The position numbers and the translations under genes are program-made. This document shows, piece by piece, positions 37,853 to 50,487 of a DNA stretch of 64,000 nt (position 1 is the stretch's first letter; every line of letters begins with the position of its first letter). The DNA lies in contig NW_027192671.1 of the NCBI RefSeq assembly GCF_949987515.2, forward strand, positions 868,001-932,000, in the 5' to 3' direction. A model generated the notes under the pieces. That model had not been told where the DNA came from. It ran no database searches and was given only the letters and a program-made list of their open reading frames with translations. This DNA comes from Delphinus delphis (lineage: Eukaryota > Chordata > Mammalia > Artiodactyla > Delphinidae).

Positions 37853-39432
37853 AGAAAGTGAAAAATGGATAAAGAAGTTGTGGTATTTACTTACAAAGCA
37901 ATATCACTCAGCAATGAAATCTGTGTCATCAGGCCCTTAGCAGCACAATGAGTGGATTCAGGTATGATGATTCTAACTGAAATAAGTCACGCAGAAAAAG
38001 AAACATCATAAGATATCAGTAATACACAGAATGTAAACTTGGCTACACAGGAACTGAATTACAGAACAGAACAGGGTCTCAAATTTAGAAAACCAACTTA
38101 TGCTTGCTTAAGGGTAAAGGTGAGTTGGGGTGCTGCATAAAACCAGAGATTGAAATGAGCACAGATAAAGTTCCTTAAGCCAAATATGGAATAGACAAGA
38201 GCTACTCCTTGCTCAACGAAATGGACTCAACACCGCATATTAAACGCCTAAGAATGTACCTGACTAGTAAGTATCTTAAAACCTATGGATCGCTATGTCT
38301 CCGAAAGAGAATCAAGCATGTGTACAGGGGCATAAACGCAGCAGTGATAGGATTGGAGAGGTTCGGTGAGCAAATGAAGACCCTTTGAAGTCATATTGCA
38401 TGGTACCCATTCCACGGGTTTCAACTACCCAGGTTTAAGGTATTCTCCCTTCAGCTAAAACATGCATGTGGAACCTAGAGTATGATCAAGCATGTGATCG
38501 GGAGACGTGTTCAAATATGTCTCAGTTTTCGTACCCTGGTACTCAGGTGCAACATTCCAGACGCTTTACTAACACTCTCCCGACTTGGAGAGTCAGTCCC
38601 TTTAACCTCCTGTTTGGCCCAGTTTGCAATTTCTGCGGAAGATGAACAGGAATAGCGAGAACCAATGATAGGCTAGCTGGAGGTGTCTGGACGGGCAAAT
38701 TTAACTCTCATTTCCCACCAGGAGGACGAAATAAACAAAGGCTCAGCGTGCCGTGCCAGAACCAGATTAGGGCCTGAAGCCATCCTGCGGTGTTGCGGCC
38801 AGGTCACAAGAAAGCGAGTTGAAGAAAGGAGCTCAGGGGCACTGTAATTCGCAAACCTGCAGAGTTATAAATGACAGCTATCGTCCAAAAATAGACTGAA
38901 GTAAGGCTGCAAAGAGGACTTGAAAGCGGGGCAGAATTGCAGGAAACCGATTTCAGGAGGTAGACTGGAATTGCATTGAAAGCATAGGAAAAGAGGCAGA
39001 ACGTCCACAATGATGCACTTGGCCAAAAAGGGCGTATGCGTTTTTTCCTGAATATATTCAGGAAAAAACGCATACGCCCTTTTTGGCCAACCAAGCAAGC
39101 TTGCAAAGGAAATCTGCACTACAATGAAGTCTCACTTCCCCCCGGTCAAAAGGGCCATCTGAAAAAAGTGTAAAATCCAGAAAGGCAGGACAGGCCATGG
39201 AGAACTGGGAGCCTTGTTATGCTGAAGGGCGGGATGTAAATTGCCAACAACCACTCGGGAGAAGTGTATGGTGTTTCCTGAAACATCTAAAAAACAAAGC
39301 AACAGAGCCTAGGGCACTTCCACTTATGGTCCTATAGCTTAGGGAATTTAAAATCAAAAAGACAAAGCCACCCCAAAGTTTGGAACGGCTCTGTTTACAA
39401 GAACCTCATTTACAGTACAAGTTCAACATCGC
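37853..39432. repeat. Satellite unit 25 (subtype B)
   Basis: Copy of unit 22 at 4,739 bp (ACACAGAATG, GATCAAGCATG, TACTCAGGTGC) but with GGATCGCTATG. The B marker continues as AAATAAACAAAGG, as in unit 8. CTGCAAAGAGG near 38907 is private. Palindrome 39019-39090 is intact. Confidence 0.95.
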
Positions 39433-41011
39433 AGAAAGTGAAAAATGGATAAAAAAGTTGTGGTATTTACTTACAAAGCAATATCACTCAGCAATGAAAT
39501 CTATGTCATCAGGCCCTTAGCAGCACAATGAGTGGATTCAGGTATGATGATTGTAACTGAAATAAGTCACACAGAAAAAGAAACATCATAAGATATCAGT
39601 AATACACGGAATGTAAACTTGGCTACACAGGAACTGAATTACAGAACAGAACAGGGTCTCAAATTTAGAAAACCAACTTATGCTTGCTTAAGGGTAAAGG
39701 TGAGTTGGGGTGCTGCATAAAACCAGAGATTGAAATGAGCACAGATAATGTTCCTTAAGCCAAATATGGAATAGACAAGAGCTACTCCTTGCTCAACGAA
39801 ATGGACTCAACACCGCATATTAAACGCCTAAGAATGTACCTGACTAGTAAGTATCTTAAAACCTATGGATTGCTATGTCTCCGAAAGAGAATCAAGCATG
39901 TGTACAGGGGCATAAACGCAGCAGTGATAGGATTGGAGAGGTTCGGTGAGCAAATGAAGACCCTTTGAAGTCATATTGCATGGTACCCATTCCACGGGTT
40001 TCAACTACCCAGGTTTAAGGTATTCTTCCTTCAGCTAAAACATGCATGTGGAACCTAGAGTATGATCAACCATGTGATCGGGAGACGTGTTCAAATATGT
40101 CTCAGTTTTCGTACCCTGGTACTCGGGTGCAACATTCCAGACGCTTTACTAACACTCTCCCCACTTGGAGAGTCAGTCCCTTTAACCTCCTGTTTGGCCC
40201 AGTTTGCAATTTCTGCGGAAGATGAACAGGAATAGCGAGAACCAATGAGAGACTAGCTGGAGGTGTCTGGACGGGCAAATTTAACTCTCATTTCCCACCA
40301 GGAAGAGGAATTAACCAAAGGCTCAGCGTGCCGTGCCGGAACCAGATTAGGGCCTGAAGCCATCCTGGGTGTTTCGGCCAGCTCACAAGAAAGCGAGTTG
40401 AAGAAAGGAGCTCAGGGGCACTGTAATTCACAAACCTGCAGAGTTATAAATGACAGCTATCGTCCAAAAATAGACTGAAGTAAGGCTGCCAAGAGGACTT
40501 GAAAGTGGGGCAGAATTGCAGGAAACCGATTTCAGGAGGTAGACTGGAATTGCATTGAAAGCATAGGAAAAGAGGCAGAACGTCCACAATGATGCACTTG
40601 GCCAAAAAGGGCGTATGCGTTTTTTCCTGAATATATTCAGGAAAAAACGCATACGCCCTTTTTGGCCAACCCAGCAAGCTTGCAAAGGAAATCTGCACTA
40701 CAATGAAGTCTCACTTCCCCCCGGTCAAAAGGGCCATCTGAAAAAAGTGTAAAATCCAGAAAGGCAGGACAGGCCATGGAGAACTGGGAGCCTTGTTATG
40801 CTGATGGGCGGGATGTAAATTGCCAACAACCACTCGGGAGAAGTGTATGGTGTTTCCTGAAACATCTAAAAAACAAAGCAACAGAGCCTAGGGCACTTCC
40901 ACTTATGGTCCTATAGCTTAGGGAATTTAAAATCAAAAAGACACAGCCACCCCAAAGTTTGGAAAGGCTCTGTTTACAAGAACCTCGTTTACAGTACAAG
41001 TTCAACATCGC
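39433..41011. repeat. Satellite unit 26 (subtype D)
   Basis: Copy of the unit 23 first half at 4,739 bp (GGATAAAAAAG, GATAATGTTCC, D marker near 40365). ATTGTAACTG near 39551 and GAAAGTGGGG near 40501 are private. Palindrome 40598-40669 is intact and followed by ACCCAGC. Confidence 0.95.
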
Positions 41012-42591
41012 AGAAAGTGAAAAATGGATAAAGAAGTTGTGGTATTTACTTACAAAGCAATATCACTCAGCAATGAAATCTGTGTCATCAGGCCCTTAGC
41101 AGCACAATGAGTGGATTCAGGTATGATGATTCTAACTGAAATAAGTCACACAGAAAAAGAAACATCATAAGATATCAGTAATACACGGAATGTAAACTTG
41201 GCTACACAGGAACTGAATTACAGAACAGAACAGGGTCTCAAATTTAGAAAACCAACTTATGCTTGCTTAAGGGTAAAGGTGAGTTGGGGTGCTGCATAAA
41301 ACCAGAGATTGAAATGAGCACAGATAAAGTTCCTTAAGCCAAATATGGAATAGACAAGAGCTACTCCTTGCTCAACGAAATGGACTCAACACCGCATATT
41401 AAACGCCTAAGAATGTACCTGACTAGTAAGTATCTTAAAACCTATGGATTGCTATGTCTCTGAAAGAGAATCATGCATGTGTACAGGGGCATAAACGCAG
41501 CAGTGATAGGATTGGAGAGGTTTGGTGAGCAAATGAAGACCCTTTGAAGTCATATTGCATGGTACCCATTCCACGGGTTTCAACTACCCATGTTTAAGGT
41601 ATTCTCCCTTCAGCTAAAACATGCATGTGGAACCTAGAGTATGATCAACCATGTGATCGGGAGACGTGTTCAAATATGTCTCAGTTTTCGTACCCTGGTA
41701 CTCGGGTGCAACATTCCAGACGCTTTACTAACACTCTCCCGACTTGGAGAGTCAGTCCCTTTAATCTCCTGTTTGGCCCAGTTTGCAATTTCTGCGGAAG
41801 ATGAACAGGAATAGCGAGAACCAATGATAGGCTAGCTGGAGGTGTCTGGACGGGCAAATTTAACTCTCATTTCCCACCAGGAGGACGAAATAACCAAAGG
41901 CTCAGCGTGCCGTGCCAGAACCATATTAGGGCCTGAAGCCATCCTGCGGTGTTGCGGCCAGGTCACAAGAAAGCGAGTTGAAGAAAGGAGCTCAGGGGCA
42001 CTGTAATTCGCAAACCTGCAGAGTTATAAATGACAGCTATCGTCCAAAAATAGACTGAAGTAAGGCTGCCAAGAGGACTTGAAAGCGGGGCAGAATTGCA
42101 GGAAACCGATTTCAGGAGGTAGACTGGAATTGCATTGAAAGCATAGGAAAAGAGGCAGAACGTCCACAATGATGCACTTGGCCAAAAAGGGCGTATGCGT
42201 TTTTTCCTGAATATATTCAGGAAAAAACGCATACGCCCTTTTTGGCCAACCCAGCAAGCTTGCAAAGGAAATCTGCACTACAATGAAGTCTCACTTCCCC
42301 CCGGTCAAAAGGGCCATCTGAAAAAAGTGTAAAATCCAGAAAGGCAGGACAGGCCATGGAGAACTGGGAGCCTTGTTATGCTGATGGGCGGGATGTAAAT
42401 TGCCAACAACCACTCGGGAGAAGTGTATGGTGTTTCCTGAAACATCTAAAAAACAAAGCAACAGAACCTAGGGCACTTCCACTTATGGTCCTATAGCTTA
42501 GGGAAATTAAAATCAAAAAGACACAGCCACCCCAAAGTTTGGAACGGCTCTGTTTACAAAAACCTCGTTTACAGTACAAGTTCAACATCGC
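41012..42591. repeat. Satellite unit 27 (subtype B, mosaic tail)
   Basis: GGTTTGGTGAG (T at 41523), ACTACCCATG, TTTAATCTCC (T at 41765) and ACCATATTAG (T at 41924) are shared with unit 30 only. Its tail switches to the unit 10/15 type: ACCCAGC after the palindrome and TTTACAAAAACC (A at 42560). Palindrome 42178-42249 is intact. Confidence 0.95.
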
Positions 42592-44170
42592 AGAAAGTGA
42601 AAAATGGATAAAGAAGTTGTGGTATTTACTTACAAAGCAATATCACTCAGCAATGAAATCTGTGTCATCAGGCCCTTAGCAGCACAATGAGTGGATTCAG
42701 GTATGATGATTCTAACTGAAATAAGTAACGCAGAAAAAGAAACATCATAAGATATGAGTAATACACGGAATGTAAACTTGGCTACACAGGAACTGAATTA
42801 CAGAACAGAACAGGGTCTCAAATTTAGAAAACCAACTTATGCTTGCTTAAGGGGAAAGGTGAGTTGGGGTGCTGCATAAAACCAGAGATTGAAATGAGCA
42901 CAGATAAAGTTCCTTAAGTCAAATATGGAATAGACAAGAGCTACTCCTTGCTCAACGAATTGGACTCAACACCGCATATTAAACGCCTAAGAATGTACCT
43001 GACTAGTAAGTATCTTAAAACCTATGGATCGCTATGTCTCCGAAAGAGAATCAAGCATGTGTACAGGGGCATAAACGCAGCAGTGATAGGATTGGAGAGG
43101 TTCGGTGAGCAAATGAAGACCCTTTGAAGTCATATTGCATGGTACCCATTCCACGGTTCTTAACTCTCCAGGTTTAAGGTATTCTTCCTTCAGCTAAAAC
43201 ATGCATGTGGAACCCAAGTATGATCAACCATGTGATCGGGAGACGTGTTCAAATATGTCTCAGTTTTCGTACCCTGGTACTCGGGTGCAACATTCCAGAC
43301 ACTTTACTAACACTCTCCCGACTTGGAGAGTCAGTCCCTTTAACCTCCTGTTTGGCCCAGTTTGCAATTTCTGCGGAAGATGAACAGGAATAGCGAGAAC
43401 CAATGAGAGGCTAGCTGGAGGTGTCTGGATGGGCAAATTTAACTCTCATTTCCCACCAGGAAGAGGAATTAACCAAAGGCTCAGCGTGCCGTGCCGGAAC
43501 CAGATTAGGGCCTGAAGCCATCCTGTGGTGTTGCAGCCAGGTCACAAGAAAGCAAGTTGAAGAAAGGAGCGCAGGGGCACTGTAATTCACAAACCTGCAG
43601 AGTTATAAATGATAGCTATCGTCCAAAAATAGACTGAAGTAAGGCTGCCAAGAGGACTTGAAAGCGGGGCAGAATTGCAGGAAACCGATTTCAGGAGGTA
43701 GACTGGAATTGCATTGCAAGCATAGGAAAAGAGGCAGAACGTCCACAATGATGCACTTGGCCAAAAAGGGCGTATGCGTTTTTTCCTGAATATATTCAGG
43801 AAAAAACGCATACGCCCTTTTTGGCCAACCCAGCAAGCTTGCAAAGGAAATCTGCACTACAATGAAGTCTCACTTCCCCCCGGTCAAAAGGGCCATCTGA
43901 AAAAAGTGTAAAATCCAGAAAGGCAGGACAGGCCATGGAGAACTGGGAGCCTTGTTATGCTGATGGGCGGGATGTAAATTGCCAACAACCACTCGGGAGA
44001 AGTGTATGGTGTTTCCTGAAACATCTAAAAAACAAAGCAACAGAACCTAGGGCACTTCCACTTATGGTCCTATAGCTTAGGGAAATTAAAATCAAAAAGA
44101 CACAGCCACCCCAAAGTTTGGAAAGGCTCTGTTTACAAGAACCTCGTTTACAGTACAAGTTCAACATCGC
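42592..44170. repeat. Satellite unit 28 (mosaic A)
   Basis: The first half is units 11/16 type (AAGTAACGCAG, GATATGAG, ACGAATTGG, GGATCGCTATG). The second half is units 13/18/20 type (CACGGTTCTT and following). The switch lies between about 43,028 and 43,157. AATGATAGC near 43609 is private. Palindrome 43757-43828 is intact. Confidence 0.95.
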
Positions 44171-45750
44171 AGAAAGTGAAAAATGGATAAAGAAGTTGTG
44201 GTATTTACTTACAAAGCAATATCACTCAGCAATGAAATCTGTGTCATCAGGCCCTTAGCAGCACAATGAGTGGATTCAGGTATGATGATTCTAACTGAAA
44301 TAAGTCACACAGAAAAAGAAACATCATAAGATATCAGTAATACACGGAATGTAAACTTGGCTACACAGGAACTGAATTACAGAACAGAACAGGGTCTCAA
44401 ATTTAGAAAACCAACTTATGCTTGCTTAAGGGTAAAGGTGAGTTGGGGTGCTGCATAAAACCAGAGATTGAAATGAGCACAGATAAAGTTCCTTAAGCCA
44501 AATATGGAATAGACAAGAGCTACTCCTTGCTCAACGAAATGGACTCAACACCGCATATTAAACGCCTAAGAATGTACCTGACTAGTAAGTATCTTAAAAC
44601 CTATGGATTGCTATGTCTCTGAAAGAGAATCATGCATGTGTACAGGGGCATAAACGCAGCAGTGATAGGATTGGAGAGGTTCGGTGAGCAAATGAAGACC
44701 CTTTGAAGTCATATTGCATGGTACCCATTCCACGGGTTTCAACTACCCAGGTTTAAGGTATTCTCCCTTCAGCTAAACCATGCATGTGGAACCTAGAGTA
44801 TGATCAACCATGTGATCGGGAGACGTGTTCAAATATGTCTCAGTTTTCGTACCCTGGTACTCGGGTGCAACATTCCAGACACTTTACTAACACTCTCCCG
44901 ACTTGGAGAGTCAGTCCCTTTAACCTCCTGTTTGGCCCAGTTTGCAATTTCTGCGGAAGATGAACAGGAATAGCGAGAACCAATGAGAGGCTAGCTGGAG
45001 GTGTCTGGATGGGCAAATTTAACTCTCATTTCCCACCAGGAAGAGGAATTAACCAAAGGCTCAGCGTGCCGTGCCGGAACCAGATTAGGGCCTGAAGCCA
45101 TCCTGTGGTGTTGCAGCCAGGTCACAAGAAAGCAAGTTGAAGAAAGGAGCGCAGGGGCACTGTAATTCACAAACCTGCAGAGTTATAAATGACAGCTATC
45201 GTCCAAAAATAGACTGAAGTAAGGCTGCCAAGAGGACTTGAAAGCGGGGCAGAATTGCAGGAAACCGATTTCAGGAGGTACACTGGAATTGCATTGAAAG
45301 CATAGGAAAAGAGGCAGAACGTCCACAATGATGCACTTGGCCAAAAAGGGCGTATGCGTTTTTTCCTGAATATATTCAGGAAAAAACACATACGCCCTTT
45401 TTGGCCAACCCAGCAAGCTTGCAAAGGAAATCTGCACTACAATGAAGTCTCACTTCCCCCCGGTCAAAAGGGCCATCTGAAAAAAGTGTAAAATCCAGAA
45501 AGGCAGGACAGGCCATGGAGAACTGGAAGCCTTGTTATGCTGATGGGCGGGATGTAAATTGCCAACAACCACTCGGGAGAAGTGTATGGTGTTTCCTGAA
45601 ACATCTAAAAAACAAAGCAACAGAACCTAGGGCACTTCCACTTATGGTCCTATAGCTTAGGGAAATTAAAATCAAAAAGACACAGCCACCCCAAAGTTTG
45701 GAAAGGCTCTGTTTACAAGAACCTCGTTTACAGTACAAGTTCAACATCGC
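44171..45750. repeat. Satellite unit 29 (subtype A variant)
   Basis: Counterpart of unit 21 at 12,637 bp. GCTAAACCATGC near 44774 and ACTGGAAGCC near 45524 are private; GTACACTGG near 45279 is shared with unit 20. Palindrome 45337-45408 has a G-to-A change at 45388. Confidence 0.95.
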
Positions 45751-47330
45751 AGAAAGTGAAAAATGGATAAAGAAGTTGTGGTATTTACTTACAAAGCAAT
45801 ATCACTCAGCAATGAAATCTGTGTCATCAGGCCCTTAGCAGCACAATGAGTGGATTCAGGTATGATGATTCTAACTGAAATAAGTCACACAGAAAAAGAA
45901 ACATCATAAGATATCAGTAATACACGGAATGTAAACTTGGCTACACAGGAACTGAATTACAGAACAGAACAGGGTCTCAAATTTAGAAAACCAACTTATG
46001 CTTGCTTAAGGGGAAAGGTGAGTTGGGGTGCTGCATAAAACCAGAGATTGAAATGAGCACAGATAAAGTTCCTTAAGCCAAATATGGAATAGACAAGAGC
46101 TACTCCTTGCTCAACGAAATGGACTCAACACCGCATATTAAACGCCTAAGAATGTACCTGACTAGTAAGTATCTTAAAACCTATGGATTGCTATGTCTCT
46201 GAAAGAGAATCATGCATGTGTACAGGGGCATAAACGCAGCAGTGATAGGATTGGAGAGGTTTGGTGAGCAAATGAAGACCCTTTGAAGTCATATTGCATG
46301 GTACCCATTCCACGGGTTTCAACTACCCATGTTTAAGGTATTCTCCCTTCAGCTAAAACATGCATGTGGAACCTAGAGTATGATCAACCATGTGATCGGG
46401 AGACGTGTTCAAATATGTCTCAGTTTTCGTACCCTGGTACTCGGGTGCAACATTCCAGACGCTTTACTAACACTCTCCCGACTTGGAGAGTCAGTCCCTT
46501 TAATCTCCTGTTTGGCCCAGTTTGCAATTTCTGCGGAAGATGAACAGGAATAGCGAGAACCAATGATAGGCTAGCTGGAGGTGTCTGGACGGGCAAATTT
46601 AACTCTCATTTCCCACCAGGAGGACGAAATAACCAAAGGCTCAGCGTGCCGTGCCAGAACCATATTAGGGCCTGAAGCCATCCTGCGGTGTTGCGGCCAG
46701 GTCACAAGAAAGCGAGTTGAAGAAAGGAGCTCAGGGGCACTGTAATTCGCAAACCTGCAGAGTTATAAATGACAGCTATCGTCCAAAAATAGACTGAAGT
46801 AAGGCTGCCAAGAGGACTTGAAAGCGGGGCAGAATTGCAGGAAACCGATTTCAGGAGGTAGACTGGAATTGCATTGAAAGCATAGGAAAAGAGGCAGAAC
46901 GTCCACAATGATGCACTTGGCCAAAAAGGGCGTATGCGTTTTTTCCTTAATATATTCAGGAAAAAACGCATACGCCCTTTTTGGCCAACCAAGCAAGCTT
47001 GCAAAGGAAATCTGCACTACAATGAAGTCTCACTTCCCCCCGGTCAAAAGGGCCATCTGAAAAAAGTGTAAAATCCAGAAAGGCAGGACAGGCCATGGAG
47101 AACTGGGAGCCTTGTTATGCTGAAGGGCGGGATGTAAATTGCCAACAACCACTCGGGAGAAGTGTATGGTGTTTCCTGAAACATCTAAAAAACAAAGCAA
47201 CAGAGCCTAGGGCACTTCCACTTATGGTCCTATAGCTTAGGGAATTTAAAATCAAAAAGACAAAGCCACCCCAAAGTTTGGAACGGCTCTGTTTACAAGA
47301 ACCTCATTTACAGTACAAGTTCAACATCGC
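45751..47330. repeat. Satellite unit 30 (subtype B, mosaic)
   Basis: The first part matches unit 27 at 4,739 bp (T at 46262, 46504 and 46663). The later part matches unit 22 at 12,637 bp (G-to-T at 46948 in the palindrome, GCTGAAGGG, GACAAAGCC, CCTCATTTAC). The switch lies between 46,663 and 46,948. Palindrome 46917-46988. Confidence 0.95.
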
Positions 47331-48909
47331 AGAAAGTGAAAAATGGATAAAGAAGTTGTGGTATTTACTTACAAAGCAATATCACTCAGCAATGAAATCT
47401 ATGTCATCAGGCCCTTAGCAGCACAATGAGTGGATTCAGGTATGATGATTCTAACTGAAATAAGTCACACAGAAAAATAAACATCATAAGATATCAGTAA
47501 TACACGGAATGTAAACTTGGCTACACAGGAACTGAATTACAGAACAGAACAGGGTCTCAAATTTAGAAAACCAACTTATGCTTGCTTAAGGGTAAAGGTG
47601 AGTTGGGGTGCTGCATAAAACCAGAGATTGAAATGAGCACAGATAAAGTTCCTTAAGCCAAATATGGAATAGACAAGAGCTACTCCTTGCTCAACGAAAT
47701 GGACTCAACACCGCATATTAAACGCCTAAGAATGTACCTGACTAGTAAGTATCTTAAAACCTATGGATTGCTATGTCTCCGAAAGAGAATCAAGCATGTG
47801 TACAGGGGCATAAACGCAGCAGTGATAGGATTGGAGAGGTTCGGTGAGCAAATGAAGACCCTTTGAAGTCATATTGCATGGTACCCATTCCACGGGTTTC
47901 AACTACCCAGGTTTAAGGTATTCTTCCTTCAGCTAAAACATGCATGTGGAACCTAGAGTATGATCAACCATGTGATCGGGAGACGTGTTCAAATATGTCT
48001 CAGTTTTCGTACCCTGGTACTCGGGTGCAACATTCCAGACGCTTTACTAACACTCTCCCCACTTGGAGAGTCAGTCCCTTTAACCTCCTGTTTGGCCCAG
48101 TTTGCAATTTCTGCGGAAGATGAACAGGAATAGCGAGAACCAATGAGAGACTAGCTGGAGGTGTCTGGACGGGCAAATTTAACTCTCATTTCCCACCAGG
48201 AAGAGGAATTAACCAAAGGCTCAGCGTGCCGTGCCAGAACCAGATTAGGGCCTGAAGCCATCCTGGGTGTTTCGGCCAGCTCACAAGAAAGCGAGTTGAA
48301 GAAAGGAGCTCAGGGGCACTGTAATTCACAAACCTGCAGAGTTATAAATGACAGCTATCGTCCAAAAATAGACTGAAGTAAGGCTGCCAAGAGGACTTGA
48401 AAGCGGGGCAGAATTGCAGGAAACCGATTTCAGGAGGTAGACTGGAATTGCATTGAAAGCATAGGAAAAGAGGCAGAACGTCCACAATGATGCACTTGGC
48501 CAAAAAGGGCGTATGCGGTTTTTCCTGAATATATTCAGGAAAAAACGCATACGCCCTTTTTGGCCAACCAAGCAAGCTTGCAAAGGAAATATGCACTACA
48601 ATGAAGTCTCACTTCCCCCCGGTCAAAAGGGCTATCTGAAAAAAGTGTAAAATCCAGAAAGGCAGGACAGGCCATGGAGAACTGGGAGCCTTGTTATGCT
48701 GATGGGCGGGATGTAAATTGCCAACAACCACTCGGGAGAAGTGTATGGTGTTTCCTGAAACATCTAAAAAACAAAGCAACAGAACCTAGGGCACTTCCAC
48801 TTATGGTCCTATAGCTTAGGGAAATTAAAATCAAAAAGACACAGCCACCCCAAAGTTTGGGACGCCTCTGTTTACAAGAACCTCGTTTACAGTACAAGTT
48901 CAACATCGC
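47331..48909. repeat. Satellite unit 31 (subtype D)
   Basis: D marker near 48263. GGGCTATCTG (T at 48633) is shared with units 23 and 39. AAAAATAAACATC near 47474 and GGAAATATGC near 48585 are private. Palindrome 48496-48567 has a T-to-G change at 48518. Confidence 0.95.
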
Positions 48910-50487
48910 AGAAAGTGAAAAATGGATAAAGAAGTTGTGGTATTTACTTACAAAGCAATATCACTCAGCAATGAAATCTGTGTCATCAGGCACTTAGCAG
49001 CACAATGAGTGGATTCAGGTATGATGATTCTAACTGAAGTAAGTCACACAGAAAAAGAAACATCATAAGATATCAGTAATACACGGAATGTAAACTTGGC
49101 TACACAGGAACTGAATTACAGAACAGAACAGGGTCTCAAATTTAGAAAACCAACTTATGCTTGCTTAAGGGGAAAGGTGAGTTGGGGTGCTGCATAAAAC
49201 CAGAGATTGAAATGAGCACAGATAAAGTTCCTTAAGCCAAATATGGCATAGACAAGAGCTACTCCTTGCTCAACGAAATGGACTCAACACCGCATATTAA
49301 ATGCCTAAGAATGTACCTGACTAGTAAGTATCTTAAAACCTATGGATTGCTATGTCTCCGAAAGAGAATCAAGCATGTGTACAGGGGCATAAACGCAGCA
49401 GTGATAGGATTGGAGAGGTTCGGTGAGCAAATGAAGACCCTTTGAAGTCATATTGCATTGTACCCATTCCACGGGTGTCAAATACACAGGTTTAAGGTAT
49501 TCTTCCTTCAGCTAAAACATGCATGTGGAACCCAAGTATGATCAACCATGTGAACGGGAGACGTGTTCAAATATGTCTCAGTTTTCCTCCCCTGGTACTC
49601 GGGTGCAACATTCCAGACGCTTTACTAACACTCTCCCCACTTGGAAAGTCAGCGCCTTTAACCTCCTGTTTGGCCCAGTTTGCAATTTCTGCGGAAGATG
49701 AACAGGAATAGCGAGAACCAATGAGAGGCTAGCTGGAGGTGTCTGGACGGGCAAATTTAACTCTCATTTCCCACCAGGAAGAGGAAAGAACCAAAGGCTC
49801 AGCGTGCCGTGCCGGAACCAGATTAGGGCCTGAAGACAACCTGCGGTGTTGCGGCCAGGTCACAAGAAAGCGAGTTGAAGAAAGGAGCTCAGGGGCACTG
49901 TAATTCACAAACCTGCAGAGTTATAAATGACAGCTATCGTCCAAAAATAGACTGAAGTAAGGCTGCCAAGAGGACTTGAAAGCGGGGCAGAATTGCAGGA
50001 AACCGATTTCAGGAGGTAGACTGGAATTGCATTGAAAGCATAGGAAAAGAGGCAGAACGTCCACAATGATGCACTTGGCCAGAAAGGGCGTATGCGTTTT
50101 TTCCTGAATATATTCAGGAAAAAACGCATACGCTCTTTTTGGCCAACCAAGCAAGCTTGCAAAGGAAATCTGCACTACAATGAAGTCTCACTTCCCCCCG
50201 GTCAAAAGGGCCATCTGAAAAAAGTGTAAAATCCAGAAAGGCAGGACAGGCCATGGAGAACTGGGAGCCTTGTTATGCTGATGGGCGGGATGTAAATTGC
50301 CAACAACCACTGGGGAGAAGTGTATGGTGTTTCCTGAAACATCTAAAAAACAAAGCAACAGAACCTAGGGCACTTCCACTTATGGTCCTATAGCTTAGGG
50401 AAATTAAAATCAAAAAGACACAGCCACCCCAAGTTTGGAACGGCTCTGTTTACAAGAAACTCGTTTACAGTACAAGTTCAACATCGC
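48910..50487. repeat. Satellite unit 32
   Basis: CAGGCACTTAG (A at 48992) is shared with unit 40 at exactly 12,637 bp. Private: ATATGGCATAG, TTGCATTGTACC, GGGTGTCAAATACACAGG, GGAAAGAACC and GAAGACAACC. Palindrome 50075-50146 has two unpaired changes, at 50082 (A to G) and 50134 (C to T). Confidence 0.95.
50075..50146. repeat. Palindrome with two non-compensating changes (unit 32)
   Basis: A-to-G at 50082 pairs with 50139, and C-to-T at 50134 pairs with 50087. The two changes are therefore not partners, and two stem mismatches result. Confidence 0.9.

Larger units (their letters stand above)
33240..41340. repeat. 4,739-bp three-monomer step (units 22-23 and 25-26)
   Basis: Private variants recur at exactly 4,739 bp: A at 33289 and 38028, and G at 33751 and 38490. 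The B-then-D unit order recurs too. The copies differ at more sites than the 7,898-bp block does, so this is an older step. The limits are approximate. Confidence 0.8.
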
